From NCBI RefSeq assembly GCF_016009175.1, contig NZ_JADUCM010000041.1, forward strand, positions 1-42,127: a stretch of 42,127 nucleotides of DNA, written 5' to 3'. The DNA is from Pseudomonas alkylphenolica (GTDB taxonomy: Bacteria > Pseudomonadota > Gammaproteobacteria > Pseudomonadales > Pseudomonadaceae). The notes under the pieces are model-generated. The model worked only from the letters and a program-made list of their open reading frames with translations, ran no database searches and was not told where the DNA came from. Numbering within the stretch: position 1 is the first letter of the stretch; each line of letters begins with the position of its first letter. Shown here one piece after another: positions 32,172 to 39,377 of the stretch. The translations under genes were made by a program, and so were the position numbers.

Positions 32172-32498
32172 TTACTTTTCCGGCATTGGCATCGGAAACG
32201 GCATCACATTGCTGACACCACGCGCTTCACTGATTTTCGGCGTACCCAAACGCTCGACTTCATCGATACGCACGATCGAGTGCATGGGCACAAAGCTGCG
32301 TACCACGCCTTCGAATTGCGCCTTGAGCTTTTCTTCGCTCGGATCGACCACGACTTGGGTACGCTCACCGAAAACAAATTCTTCGATTTCAAGAAAGCCC
32401 CACAGATCGCTTTGGTAGATCTGCTTGGCATACATCTCGAACACCTGGCCCTGGTTGAGAAAGATCACTTTGTAGATAGGCGCTTCGCGTTTGGTCAT
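32172..32498 (-). CDS. DUF1820 family protein
   Basis: A 108-residue soluble protein with the DUF1820 pattern: REAPIYKVIFLNQGQVFEMYA, SDLWGFLEIEEFVFGER, VDPSEEKLKAQFEGV and SFVPMHSIVRIDEVE. Function unknown, although the sequence is highly conserved in Pseudomonas. ATG 32498 starts MTKREAP; an in-frame GTG at 32516 adds six residues. It is divergent from miaB, and a -10-like TATAGT on its strand (about 32537-32542) may start its transcript. Confidence 0.85.
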   Translation of the reverse strand: MTKREAPIYKVIFLNQGQVFEMYAKQIYQSDLWGFLEIEEFVFGERTQVVVDPSEEKLKAQFEGVVRSFVPMHSIVRIDEVERLGTPKISEARGVSNVMPFPMPMPEK

Positions 32499-32589
32499 TT
32501 CGGCGGGAACAATCACAGGTTGTAAAGATGGCGCAAACTATAACATAGCCCCCAGACCGACAACGCTAGGATCAAGCGCCCCACCCCCC

Positions 32590-32595
32590 TATAAT
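32590..32595 (+). promoter_or_regulatory. Perfect -10 element before miaB
   Basis: TATAAT lies 32 bases before the miaB start codon. The -35 region about 17 bases upstream (TAGGAT) is poor, so an activator or extended contacts may be needed. Confidence 0.45.
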
Positions 32596-32627
32596 GCGCG
32601 GTTATTCGAATTACCTGATGATCTCCC

Positions 32628-33956
32628 ATGGCCAAGAAGCTTTACATCGAAACCCACGGCTGCCAGATGAACGAGTACGACAGCTCGCGCATGGTCGACC
32701 TGCTGGGCGAACATCAAGCCCTGGAGGTCACTGCTCGTGCCGAAGATGCCGACGTGATCCTACTCAATACCTGCTCAATCCGCGAGCGCGCCCAGGACCG
32801 GGTCTACTCCCAGCTGGGCCGCTGGCGCGAATTGAAGGACATGAACCCGGACATGGTCATCGCCGTCGGTGGTTGCGTGGCCAGCCAGGAGGGCGAGTCG
32901 ATCCGCAAGCGGGCGCCGTACGTCGATGTGGTCTTCGGCCCGCAGACCCTGCACCGCCTGCCAGAAATGATCGATGCCGCACGCACCACGCGCCTGCCTC
33001 AGGTTGACGTGTCGTTCCCGGAAATCGAAAAGTTCGACCACCTGCCCGAACCGCGCATCGATGGGCCGACGGCTTATGTTTCGGTGATGGAAGGCTGCAG
33101 CAAGTACTGCACCTTCTGCGTAGTGCCCTACACCCGCGGTGAAGAAGTCAGCCGTCCGTTCGACGACGTGCTGTCCGAAGTCATCCACCTGGCTGAAAAC
33201 GGCGTGCGCGAAATCACCCTGCTGGGGCAGAACGTCAACGGCTATCGCGGCCAGACTCACGACGGCCGTCTGGCGGACCTCGCCGAGCTGATCCGCGTGG
33301 TCGCGGCGGTGGATGGCATCGACCGCATCCGCTACACCACCTCGCACCCGCTGGAGTTCTCCGACAGCCTGATCCAGGCCCACGCCGAGGTCCCCGAGCT
33401 GGTCAAGCACCTGCACCTGCCGGTGCAATCGGGATCCGACCGCGTGCTGGCGGCAATGAAGCGCAACCACACCGTGCTCGAGTACAAGTCCAAGCTGCGC
33501 AAGCTCAAGGCCGCCGTGCCGGGCATCTGCATCAGCTCCGACTTCATCATCGGCTTCCCGGGGGAAACCGAGAAAGACTTCGAGCAAACCATGAAACTGG
33601 TGGCCGACGTCGGATTCGACTTCTCCTACTCCTTCGTCTACAGCCAGCGCCCGGGCACACCCGCCGCCGACCTGCCCGACGACACCCCGGAAGAGGTGAA
33701 AAAGGAGCGGCTCAAGGCCCTGCAGCATCGCCTCGACACCCAGGGTTTCGAGATCAGCCGACAAATGGTCGGGACCCTCCAGCGTATCCTGGTCACTGAC
33801 TACTCGCGACGCGACCCCGGCCAGTTGCAGGGGCGCACCGAGAATAACCGTATCGTCAACTTCCGCTGCGACAATCCGAAACTGATCGGCCAGTTCGTCG
33901 ACATCCATATCGACGATGCACGCCCGCATTCGCTGTTCGGCTCGCTGGTGCAGTGA
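32628..33956 (+). CDS. miaB: tRNA-2-methylthio-N6-dimethylallyladenosine synthase
   Basis: A 442-residue radical-SAM methylthiotransferase that adds the methylthio group to i6A37 of tRNAs. Cys157, Cys161 and Cys164 (CSKYCTFC) bind the SAM cluster, and Cys12, Cys49 and Cys83 bind the second cluster in the N-terminal UPF0004 domain. A C-terminal TRAM domain ends near SLFGSLVQ. Positions and length match E. coli MiaB. The ribosome site is weak. A hairpin follows the stop, and the phoH-ybeY-corC-lnt run starts 123 bases downstream, as in other gamma-proteobacteria. Confidence 0.96.
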   Translation: MAKKLYIETHGCQMNEYDSSRMVDLLGEHQALEVTARAEDADVILLNTCSIRERAQDRVYSQLGRWRELKDMNPDMVIAVGGCVASQEGESIRKRAPYVDVVFGPQTLHRLPEMIDAARTTRLPQVDVSFPEIEKFDHLPEPRIDGPTAYVSVMEGCSKYCTFCVVPYTRGEEVSRPFDDVLSEVIHLAENGVREITLLGQNVNGYRGQTHDGRLADLAELIRVVAAVDGIDRIRYTTSHPLEFSDSLIQAHAEVPELVKHLHLPVQSGSDRVLAAMKRNHTVLEYKSKLRKLKAAVPGICISSDFIIGFPGETEKDFEQTMKLVADVGFDFSYSFVYSQRPGTPAADLPDDTPEEVKKERLKALQHRLDTQGFEISRQMVGTLQRILVTDYSRRDPGQLQGRTENNRIVNFRCDNPKLIGQFVDIHIDDARPHSLFGSLVQ

Positions 33957-33964
33957 CCTGTCCA

Positions 33965-33988
33965 ACCGGGCCGCAACAGTGGCCCGGT
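33965..33988 (+). terminator. 8-bp hairpin between miaB and phoH
   Basis: ACCGGGCC and GGCCCGGT form a perfect stem around an eight-base loop, eight bases after the miaB stop. The downstream GACCCTTGATCGTTT is only mildly T-rich, so termination may be partial. Confidence 0.5.
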
Positions 33989-34079
33989 GACCCTTGATCG
34001 TTTCAGCGCTTTCGCCCTGCAGCGGCTAGGGTTATCCTTGAGTTCATATCCATTGCCGTCGGGCGGCTGAAAAACAACC

Positions 34080-35081
34080 TTGAACGCACCCATAGAACCT
34101 CATCGTTTCATCCTCGAGCCCTTCGAGGCCCATCGCTTCGCCAACCTGTGCGGGCAGTTCGACGAGCACTTGCGCCTGATCGAACAGCGCCTGGCCATCG
34201 AAATCCGCAATCGCGGCAATCAATTCGAACTGATCGGCGAACCCAGGCACACCTCCTCTGCCGAGCAACTGTTGCGCCGTCTCTACCGCGAGACCAAGGC
34301 CACCGAGCTGTCGCCGGAAATGGTCCACCTGTTCCTGCAGGAATCGGCCGTTCAGGAGCTGGAGAACCCCGCAGTCAACGAAGTCAGTGTTTCCCTGCGC
34401 ACGCGCAAGGGCATGATTCGTCCGCGCGGCCTAAACCAGCAGCGCTACGTGAAGGAAATTCTCGGCAACGACATCAACTTCGGCATTGGTCCGGCCGGTA
34501 CCGGCAAGACCTACCTCGCCGTTGCCTGTGCCGTCGATGCCCTGGAGCGCGAACAGGTGCGGCGCATTCTGCTGGTGCGACCGGCGGTCGAAGCGGGTGA
34601 AAAACTCGGCTTCCTGCCTGGCGACCTGGCCCAGAAGATCGACCCGTACCTGCGCCCGCTGTACGACGCCCTGTACGAGATGCTCGGCTTCGAACACGTG
34701 GCCAAGCTGATCGAGCGCCAGGTGATCGAGATCGCTCCGCTGGCGTACATGCGCGGCCGCACGCTGAACAACAGCTTCATCATCCTCGATGAAAGCCAGA
34801 ACACCACGGTCGAACAGATGAAGATGTTCCTGACCCGTATCGGTTTCGGCTCCACCGCGGTGATCACCGGCGACATCACCCAGGTCGACCTGCCGCGCGG
34901 CACGAAGTCGGGCCTGGCACACGTGATCGAAGTACTCAAGGATGTACCGGGTATCAGCTTTACCCACTTCCAGCCCAAAGACGTGGTCCGCCATCCGTTG
35001 GTGCAGCGCATCGTTGAAGCTTACGAGCGCTTCGAAAACCGCCCTGTGGATAACAGCGAAGGCAAAAAACGCGATGCTTGA
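34080..35081 (+). CDS. ybeZ: PhoH-like ATPase (YbeZ)
   Basis: A 333-residue PhoH-family ATPase. An N-terminal RNA-binding-like region precedes Walker A GPAGTGKT (137-144) and the Walker B segment IILDESQNTT, with IITGDITQVDLP as a sensor motif. It works beside YbeY in ribosome and rRNA processing. The start is a TTG at 34080 that opens the conserved MNAPIEPHRF; no in-frame ATG precedes the family sequence. Its stop overlaps the ybeY start by eight bases, so the two are translationally coupled. Confidence 0.93.
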   Translation: MNAPIEPHRFILEPFEAHRFANLCGQFDEHLRLIEQRLAIEIRNRGNQFELIGEPRHTSSAEQLLRRLYRETKATELSPEMVHLFLQESAVQELENPAVNEVSVSLRTRKGMIRPRGLNQQRYVKEILGNDINFGIGPAGTGKTYLAVACAVDALEREQVRRILLVRPAVEAGEKLGFLPGDLAQKIDPYLRPLYDALYEMLGFEHVAKLIERQVIEIAPLAYMRGRTLNNSFIILDESQNTTVEQMKMFLTRIGFGSTAVITGDITQVDLPRGTKSGLAHVIEVLKDVPGISFTHFQPKDVVRHPLVQRIVEAYERFENRPVDNSEGKKRDA

Positions 35082-35547
35082 GCTCGATCTACAGCTGGCA
35101 AGCGATGCCCCGCATCCTGACGAACAACAGTTCCGCCGCTGGTGTGAGCTAGCCCTGCGCCAGCGCACTGCCGACTCGGAAATGACCATCCGTCTGGTGG
35201 ATGAAGCCGAAGGCCGTGAACTCAATCACACCTATAGGCACAAGGACTACGCCACTAACGTGCTGTCCTTCCCCGCCGATGTTCCTGACGACATGCTCGA
35301 CATCCCGTTGCTGGGCGACCTGGTGATCTGTATCGCTGTGGTCGAGCGCGAAGCTGCCGAACAGGGCAAGTCGCTGGAAGCCCATTGGGCCCACCTGGTG
35401 ATTCACGGCTGCCTGCACCTGCTGGGCTACGACCACATCGACGACGATGAGGCCGAAGAAATGGAAGCACTGGAACGAGAGTTGCTTGCAGAACTGGGTC
35501 ATCCGGACCCTTATGCCGACGACGAATTCGAAGCACCCCAACACTGA
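35074..35547 (+). CDS. ybeY: Endoribonuclease YbeY
   Basis: A 157-residue metal-dependent RNase for 16S rRNA 3'-end maturation and ribosome quality control. The metal site His111-x3-His115-x5-His121 is intact in HLVIHGCLHLLGYDH, and the conserved Arg and LSFP motif (YATNVLSFPADV) are present. The acidic C-terminal tail follows. ATG 35074 overlaps the end of ybeZ by eight bases. Next comes corC after 28 bases. Confidence 0.95.
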   Translation: MLELDLQLASDAPHPDEQQFRRWCELALRQRTADSEMTIRLVDEAEGRELNHTYRHKDYATNVLSFPADVPDDMLDIPLLGDLVICIAVVEREAAEQGKSLEAHWAHLVIHGCLHLLGYDHIDDDEAEEMEALERELLAELGHPDPYADDEFEAPQH

Positions 35548-35575
35548 AATCTGCAAAGGATCACGAGTAACCGCC

Positions 35576-36415
35576 ATGAGCGAAGATCGATCGAGCAACG
35601 GGCAAAAGTCCTGGCTGGGCAAACTGACCCAGGCTTTTGCCCACGAGCCGAAAAACCGTCAGGAGCTGCTTGAGCTGCTGCGCGAAGCCCATCAGAACAA
35701 GCTGCTCGACAGCGAGGCGCTGACCATTGTCGAAGGCGCCATTCAGGTGGCCGACCTGCAAGTACGCGACATCATGGTGCCGCGCTCGCAAATGATCAGC
35801 ATCAAGGCCACGCAGTCACCACGCGAATTCCTGCCGGCGGTGATCGACGCCGCGCACTCGCGCTACCCGGTGGTGGGTGAAAGCCACGACGACGTCCTTG
35901 GCGTGCTGCTGGCAAAAGACCTGTTGCCGCTGATCCTCAAGGAGAACGGCGACAGCTTCAACATCAAGGACCTGCTGCGCCCGGCCACCTTCGTGCCCGA
36001 GTCCAAGCGCCTGAACGTGCTGCTTCGCGAGTTTCGCGCCAACCACAACCACATGGCCATCGTCATTGACGAATACGGCGGCGTGGCGGGCCTGGTGACG
36101 ATCGAAGACGTGCTGGAGCAGATCGTCGGCGACATCGAGGATGAGCACGACGTCGAGGAAGACAGCTACATCAAGCCGCTGCCAAGCGGCGACTTCCTGA
36201 TCAAGGCGCTGACCCCGATCGAGAACTTCAACGAGTTCTTCGACAGCCAGTTCTCCGACGACGAATTCGACACCGTTGGCGGCCTGGTCATGAGCGCGTT
36301 CGGCCACCTGCCCAAGCGTAACGAGACCACCGAAATCGGTCCGTACCGCTTCCGCATCCTCAATGCCGACAGCCGCCGGATCCACTTGCTGCGACTGACC
36401 CCTATCACCCGTTAA
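35576..36415 (+). CDS. corC: CBS-domain Mg/Co transport protein CorC
   Basis: A 279-residue soluble protein. Two CBS domains (about 65-190; VADLQVRDIMVPRSQM opens the first, AIVIDEYGGVAGLVTIEDVLEQIVGDIEDE closes the second) are followed by the CorC_HlyC C-terminal domain (about 205-275, FDTVGGLVMSAFGHLPKR). It is linked to Mg/Co efflux, though it has no membrane part itself. GAG occurs 11 bases before ATG 35576. It lies between ybeY and lnt (eight-base gap to lnt), a conserved order. Confidence 0.92.
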   Translation: MSEDRSSNGQKSWLGKLTQAFAHEPKNRQELLELLREAHQNKLLDSEALTIVEGAIQVADLQVRDIMVPRSQMISIKATQSPREFLPAVIDAAHSRYPVVGESHDDVLGVLLAKDLLPLILKENGDSFNIKDLLRPATFVPESKRLNVLLREFRANHNHMAIVIDEYGGVAGLVTIEDVLEQIVGDIEDEHDVEEDSYIKPLPSGDFLIKALTPIENFNEFFDSQFSDDEFDTVGGLVMSAFGHLPKRNETTEIGPYRFRILNADSRRIHLLRLTPITR

Positions 36416-36423
36416 GGACAACC

Positions 36424-37941
36424 ATGCGCTGGATCACCCGTCCCGGCTGGCCCGGTAACCTGCTGGCCGTGGCGGCCGGTGCAATCACCACCCTGGCCCT
36501 GGCGCCGTTCGACATCTGGCCGTTGGCATTGCTGGCGGCCGGCCTGTTCTACCTTGGCCTGCGCGACCTCAGCCCACGCCAGGCCCTGGGCCGAGGCTGG
36601 TGCTTCGGTTTTGGCCTGTATGCCGCCGGCACCAGCTGGATATACGTCAGCATCAACACCTATGGTGGCGCAACGCCGTTGCTGGCCATCGGTTTGCTGG
36701 TCGCGTTTTTTGCCGCCATTGCCTGGTTCTTCGCCCTGCCCGCCTGGATCTGGGCGCGCTGGCTGCGCCGCAATGAAGCGCCGTTGGCCGACGCCCTGTG
36801 CTTCGCCGCTTTGTGGGTCGGTCAGGAAGCGTTCCGTGGCTGGTTCCTCACCGGTTTCCCCTGGCTGTACTCCGGTTACAGCCAGCTCGATGGCCCGCTG
36901 TCTGGCCTGGCGCCCGTCGGTGGCATGTGGCTGATTTCCTTCTGCCTGGCATTGTGCGCGGCATTGCTGTGCAACCTGCCGCGCCTGCGTGCACGCCCTT
37001 CCTTCATGGCGGTAGCCATCGCCCTGCTGATTGCCCCCTGGGCGGTGGGCTTGGCGCTCAAGCACCATGCCTGGACCGAGCCGGCCGGCAAACCACTGAC
37101 GGTGGCAGCCCTGCAAGGCAACGTCGAGCAGGAGATGAAGTGGAATCCTGAGCATGTCAACGCCCAGCTGGCCCTGTACCGGGACATGAGCTTCAGCTCC
37201 AAACCCGTTGACCTGCTGGTGTGGCCGGAAACGGCGGTGCCGATCCTCAAGGACCAGGCCCAGGGCTACCTGGACATGATGGGCAACTTCGCCGGCGAGC
37301 GTCATTCGGCACTGATTACCGGCCTGCCGGTGCGGGAAGTGGTGCATGGCCAGCGTCGCTACTACAACGGCATTACCGTCACCGGTGAAGGCGATGGCAC
37401 CTACCTCAAGCAAAAGCTGGTGCCGTTTGGCGAGTACGTCCCGCTGCAAGACATGCTCCGCGGCCTGATTGCCTTCTTCGACCTGCCCATGTCGGACTTT
37501 GCCCGCGGCCCGGCGGACCAGACCTTGCTGCAAGCCAAGGGTTATCAGATTGCCCCGTACATTTGCTACGAAGTGGTCTACCCGGAGTTTGCCGCCAGCC
37601 TGGCAGCGCGCAGTGACTTGCTTCTGACCATCAGCAACGACACCTGGTTCGGAACCTCGATCGGCCCCCTGCAGCACCTGCAGATGGCCCAGATGCGTGC
37701 TCTGGAAGCCGGGCGCTGGATGATTCGCGCCACCAACAACGGCGTTACCGGCCTGATCGACCCGTTCGGTCGCATCACCGCACAGATCCCGCAGTTCGAA
37801 CGGGGCATTCTCTACGGTGAAGTGGTGCCCATGCAGCACCTTACGCCGTACCTGCAATGGCGCTCCTGGCCACTGCTGATTGTCTGTGTACTGTTGTTCG
37901 GCTGGGCCCTGCTGGCCAGCCGGATCGCCAAGACCGTTTAA
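36424..37941 (+). CDS. lnt: Apolipoprotein N-acyltransferase
   Basis: A 505-residue inner-membrane enzyme that adds the third acyl chain to lipoproteins. About six to seven N-terminal helices (10-210) lead to a nitrilase-like domain with the triad Glu269 (LVWPETAVP), Lys329 (YLKQKLVPFGEYVP) and Cys381 (APYICYEVVYPE). The Lys-to-Cys spacing of 52 equals that in E. coli. AAGGA precedes ATG 36424, eight bases after corC. Its TAA overlaps the TAA of the convergent YdcF-like gene through TTAA. Confidence 0.95.
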   Translation: MRWITRPGWPGNLLAVAAGAITTLALAPFDIWPLALLAAGLFYLGLRDLSPRQALGRGWCFGFGLYAAGTSWIYVSINTYGGATPLLAIGLLVAFFAAIAWFFALPAWIWARWLRRNEAPLADALCFAALWVGQEAFRGWFLTGFPWLYSGYSQLDGPLSGLAPVGGMWLISFCLALCAALLCNLPRLRARPSFMAVAIALLIAPWAVGLALKHHAWTEPAGKPLTVAALQGNVEQEMKWNPEHVNAQLALYRDMSFSSKPVDLLVWPETAVPILKDQAQGYLDMMGNFAGERHSALITGLPVREVVHGQRRYYNGITVTGEGDGTYLKQKLVPFGEYVPLQDMLRGLIAFFDLPMSDFARGPADQTLLQAKGYQIAPYICYEVVYPEFAASLAARSDLLLTISNDTWFGTSIGPLQHLQMAQMRALEAGRWMIRATNNGVTGLIDPFGRITAQIPQFERGILYGEVVPMQHLTPYLQWRSWPLLIVCVLLFGWALLASRIAKTV

Positions 37942-38699
37942 TAGAACAGGCGATAACCGAGCAGGCCAACGGCTTCATTGAGCAGTTGGCCGCTCTGCCA
38001 GATGGACTTGCTTTCCGGCAACCAGCCGCCGAAGGGCCGGGCATTGTCGCGCCCCAGAAAGCCGACCGGCGCCGGCACCACTTCAAACCCTGCCCGCTCA
38101 AAGCTCCAGCGCGAGCGCTGCATGTGCCAGGCCTGTGTGACCACCACTACACGCTTGATACCCAGCGGCTGCAGGATTTCGGCGCTCATCCGGGCGTTTT
38201 CCCAGGTCGTGCGGCTGCGCTCTTCCTTCCAGCGCACACTGACGCCAAAGTCGCGCTGCAGTGAATCCGCCATCAATTGTGCCTCGCTCGGCGGAGTGCC
38301 GTAGTGCAGCCCGCCACTGGTCAGCAGCGGCAACCCTGATGCCTTGGCCAGCTGCGCGGCATAGCGCATGCGCTCCAGCGCCACTCCTGTAGGTTGATCT
38401 GCAAGTGCCCAGGCCGGGTCTCCCCGCTCACGCCCCGCGCCAAGGATGACAATGGCATCGGCCTGCTGAGCCAGTTGCGCCCATTGCCCGCTATTCAAGG
38501 CCTGCTCGGTCTCCAGAGCCCGCGCCGAGCGCTCGACGACAACCGGCAGGCTCATCAGCCACAACCCGCCCAGCCCCAGCACAAAACAGGCAGCCGACAA
38601 CCGCGGCCAGGAACGTCGCAACCACCAGGCAACGATCAGCAACAGGAACAGGACGCCAGGCGGGAGCAGCAATTGTTTGATGAAATAGCGAACAGGCAC
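37938..38699 (-). CDS. YdcF-like (DUF218) membrane protein
   Basis: A 253-residue protein with two N-terminal membrane segments (about 8-30 and 35-52) and a DUF218/YdcF domain from about 75: ADAIVILGAGRERG, MRYAAQLAKASGLPLLTSGG, SRTTWENARMSAEIL and VVVTQAWHMQRSRWSFERAG. In E. coli related proteins (ElyC/SanA/YdcF) affect envelope carbohydrate and peptidoglycan precursors. The start is a GTG at 38699 with GGAGGTG just upstream; that site is also one arm of a perfect palindrome. An open frame continues upstream without family sequence. Convergent with lnt. Confidence 0.87.
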   Translation of the reverse strand: MPVRYFIKQLLLPPGVLFLLLIVAWWLRRSWPRLSAACFVLGLGGLWLMSLPVVVERSARALETEQALNSGQWAQLAQQADAIVILGAGRERGDPAWALADQPTGVALERMRYAAQLAKASGLPLLTSGGLHYGTPPSEAQLMADSLQRDFGVSVRWKEERSRTTWENARMSAEILQPLGIKRVVVVTQAWHMQRSRWSFERAGFEVVPAPVGFLGRDNARPFGGWLPESKSIWQSGQLLNEAVGLLGYRLFY

Positions 38700-38703
38700 G
38701 GGA

Positions 38704-38719
38704 CACCTCCATGGAGGTG
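38704..38719 (-). promoter_or_regulatory. Palindrome containing the Shine-Dalgarno of the YdcF-like gene
   Basis: CACCTCCATGGAGGTG is a perfect 16-bp palindrome. On the minus strand its second half, GGAGGTG, is the ribosome site four bases before the GTG start, and its first half is an exact anti-Shine-Dalgarno. As RNA it could form a 6-bp stem with a CATG loop that hides the site. Confidence 0.55.
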
Positions 38720-38732
38720 GGCAGCCTAAGAG

Positions 38733-38767
38733 GATCGGCACCTGGCAACAATAGCCAGGCACCGATC
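38733..38767 (-). other. Long stem-loop between the small unknown gene and the YdcF-like gene
   Basis: On the minus strand GATCGGTGCCTGGC pairs with GCCAGGTGCCGATC for 14 contiguous base pairs, including two G-U pairs, around a seven-base loop. On the plus strand the same bases leave a CA/CA internal loop, so the RNA form is better leftward. No T-run follows on the minus strand; TTTTTT occurs beside it on the plus strand. Confidence 0.5.
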
Positions 38768-38821
38768 ATCTGAGTTTTTTCAAAGGGACGCACTCCGCTT
38801 TGCGTCTGGGGTTCCGAACGG

Positions 38822-39139
38822 CTACTTGAATCGCAGCGTCCTGGATTTTGCCCGGGTAGAGGAGCGCTTTTGGTCCTTGAGCCAGACTACACTGGCTGAA
38901 GGGGTCGGCTCCGGTGATAGCTGTGCGCCAGCGCATCCATGCCTGCCCTCTGGTAGAGAATCCAGATAGGCCTTGATCACATCGAACTCCGCGCGGCTCA
39001 GGCCCCGCAGTTCCAATTCAGCAGGCACTTCATCGCGTAACCGAACAGACGTCCTGGCGACTTCCAGGGCAAGCCCCAGACGATCGATCAGCCGTTCGTA
39101 AAGCTCAGGTTTCGTTACTTGTTGCTGCGACTCTCCCAT
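38822..39139 (-). CDS. Small protein of unknown function with basic tail
   Basis: A 105-residue soluble protein. GAGGTG lies five bases before ATG 39139, a strong ribosome site. The N-terminal two thirds look helical (ELYERLIDRLGLALEVARTSV, LSRAEFDVIKAYLDSLPEG); the last 30 residues are basic (KDQKRSSTRAKSRTLRFK). No domain is recognised. It lies divergent from leuS, where P. aeruginosa has other small genes. By eye it is less GC-rich than leuS. It could be nucleic-acid binding, but that rests only on the basic tail. Confidence 0.7.
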   Translation of the reverse strand: MGESQQQVTKPELYERLIDRLGLALEVARTSVRLRDEVPAELELRGLSRAEFDVIKAYLDSLPEGRHGCAGAQLSPEPTPSASVVWLKDQKRSSTRAKSRTLRFK

Positions 39140-39377
39140 CCGTTCACCTCATTGAAGATAAAATATCTCCCCCCAAATGTGAGCTTAGCGTCACTCACAA
39201 AAGCAGCCGGACCCTGCGACCAACGGCCCGCAGCAGCTCTACCAGTGCAATCAGGGTTTCCCTCGATGGACAGGGGTCATGTATGCTAGGCCGTTCACCA
39301 TTTCGACACCGGATTGCCGATGCAGCGGTTTTCCCGCTGCCTGGATAAGGTCTCTCATCTCTAAGCGCAAAGTAGCC

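Noticed and set aside
33989..34079. Heat-shock (sigma-32) promoter before phoH
   Set aside because: CTTGA occurs twice, but no matching CCCCAT-like -10 is found at the right distance, so I could not support it although the E. coli operon is heat-inducible.
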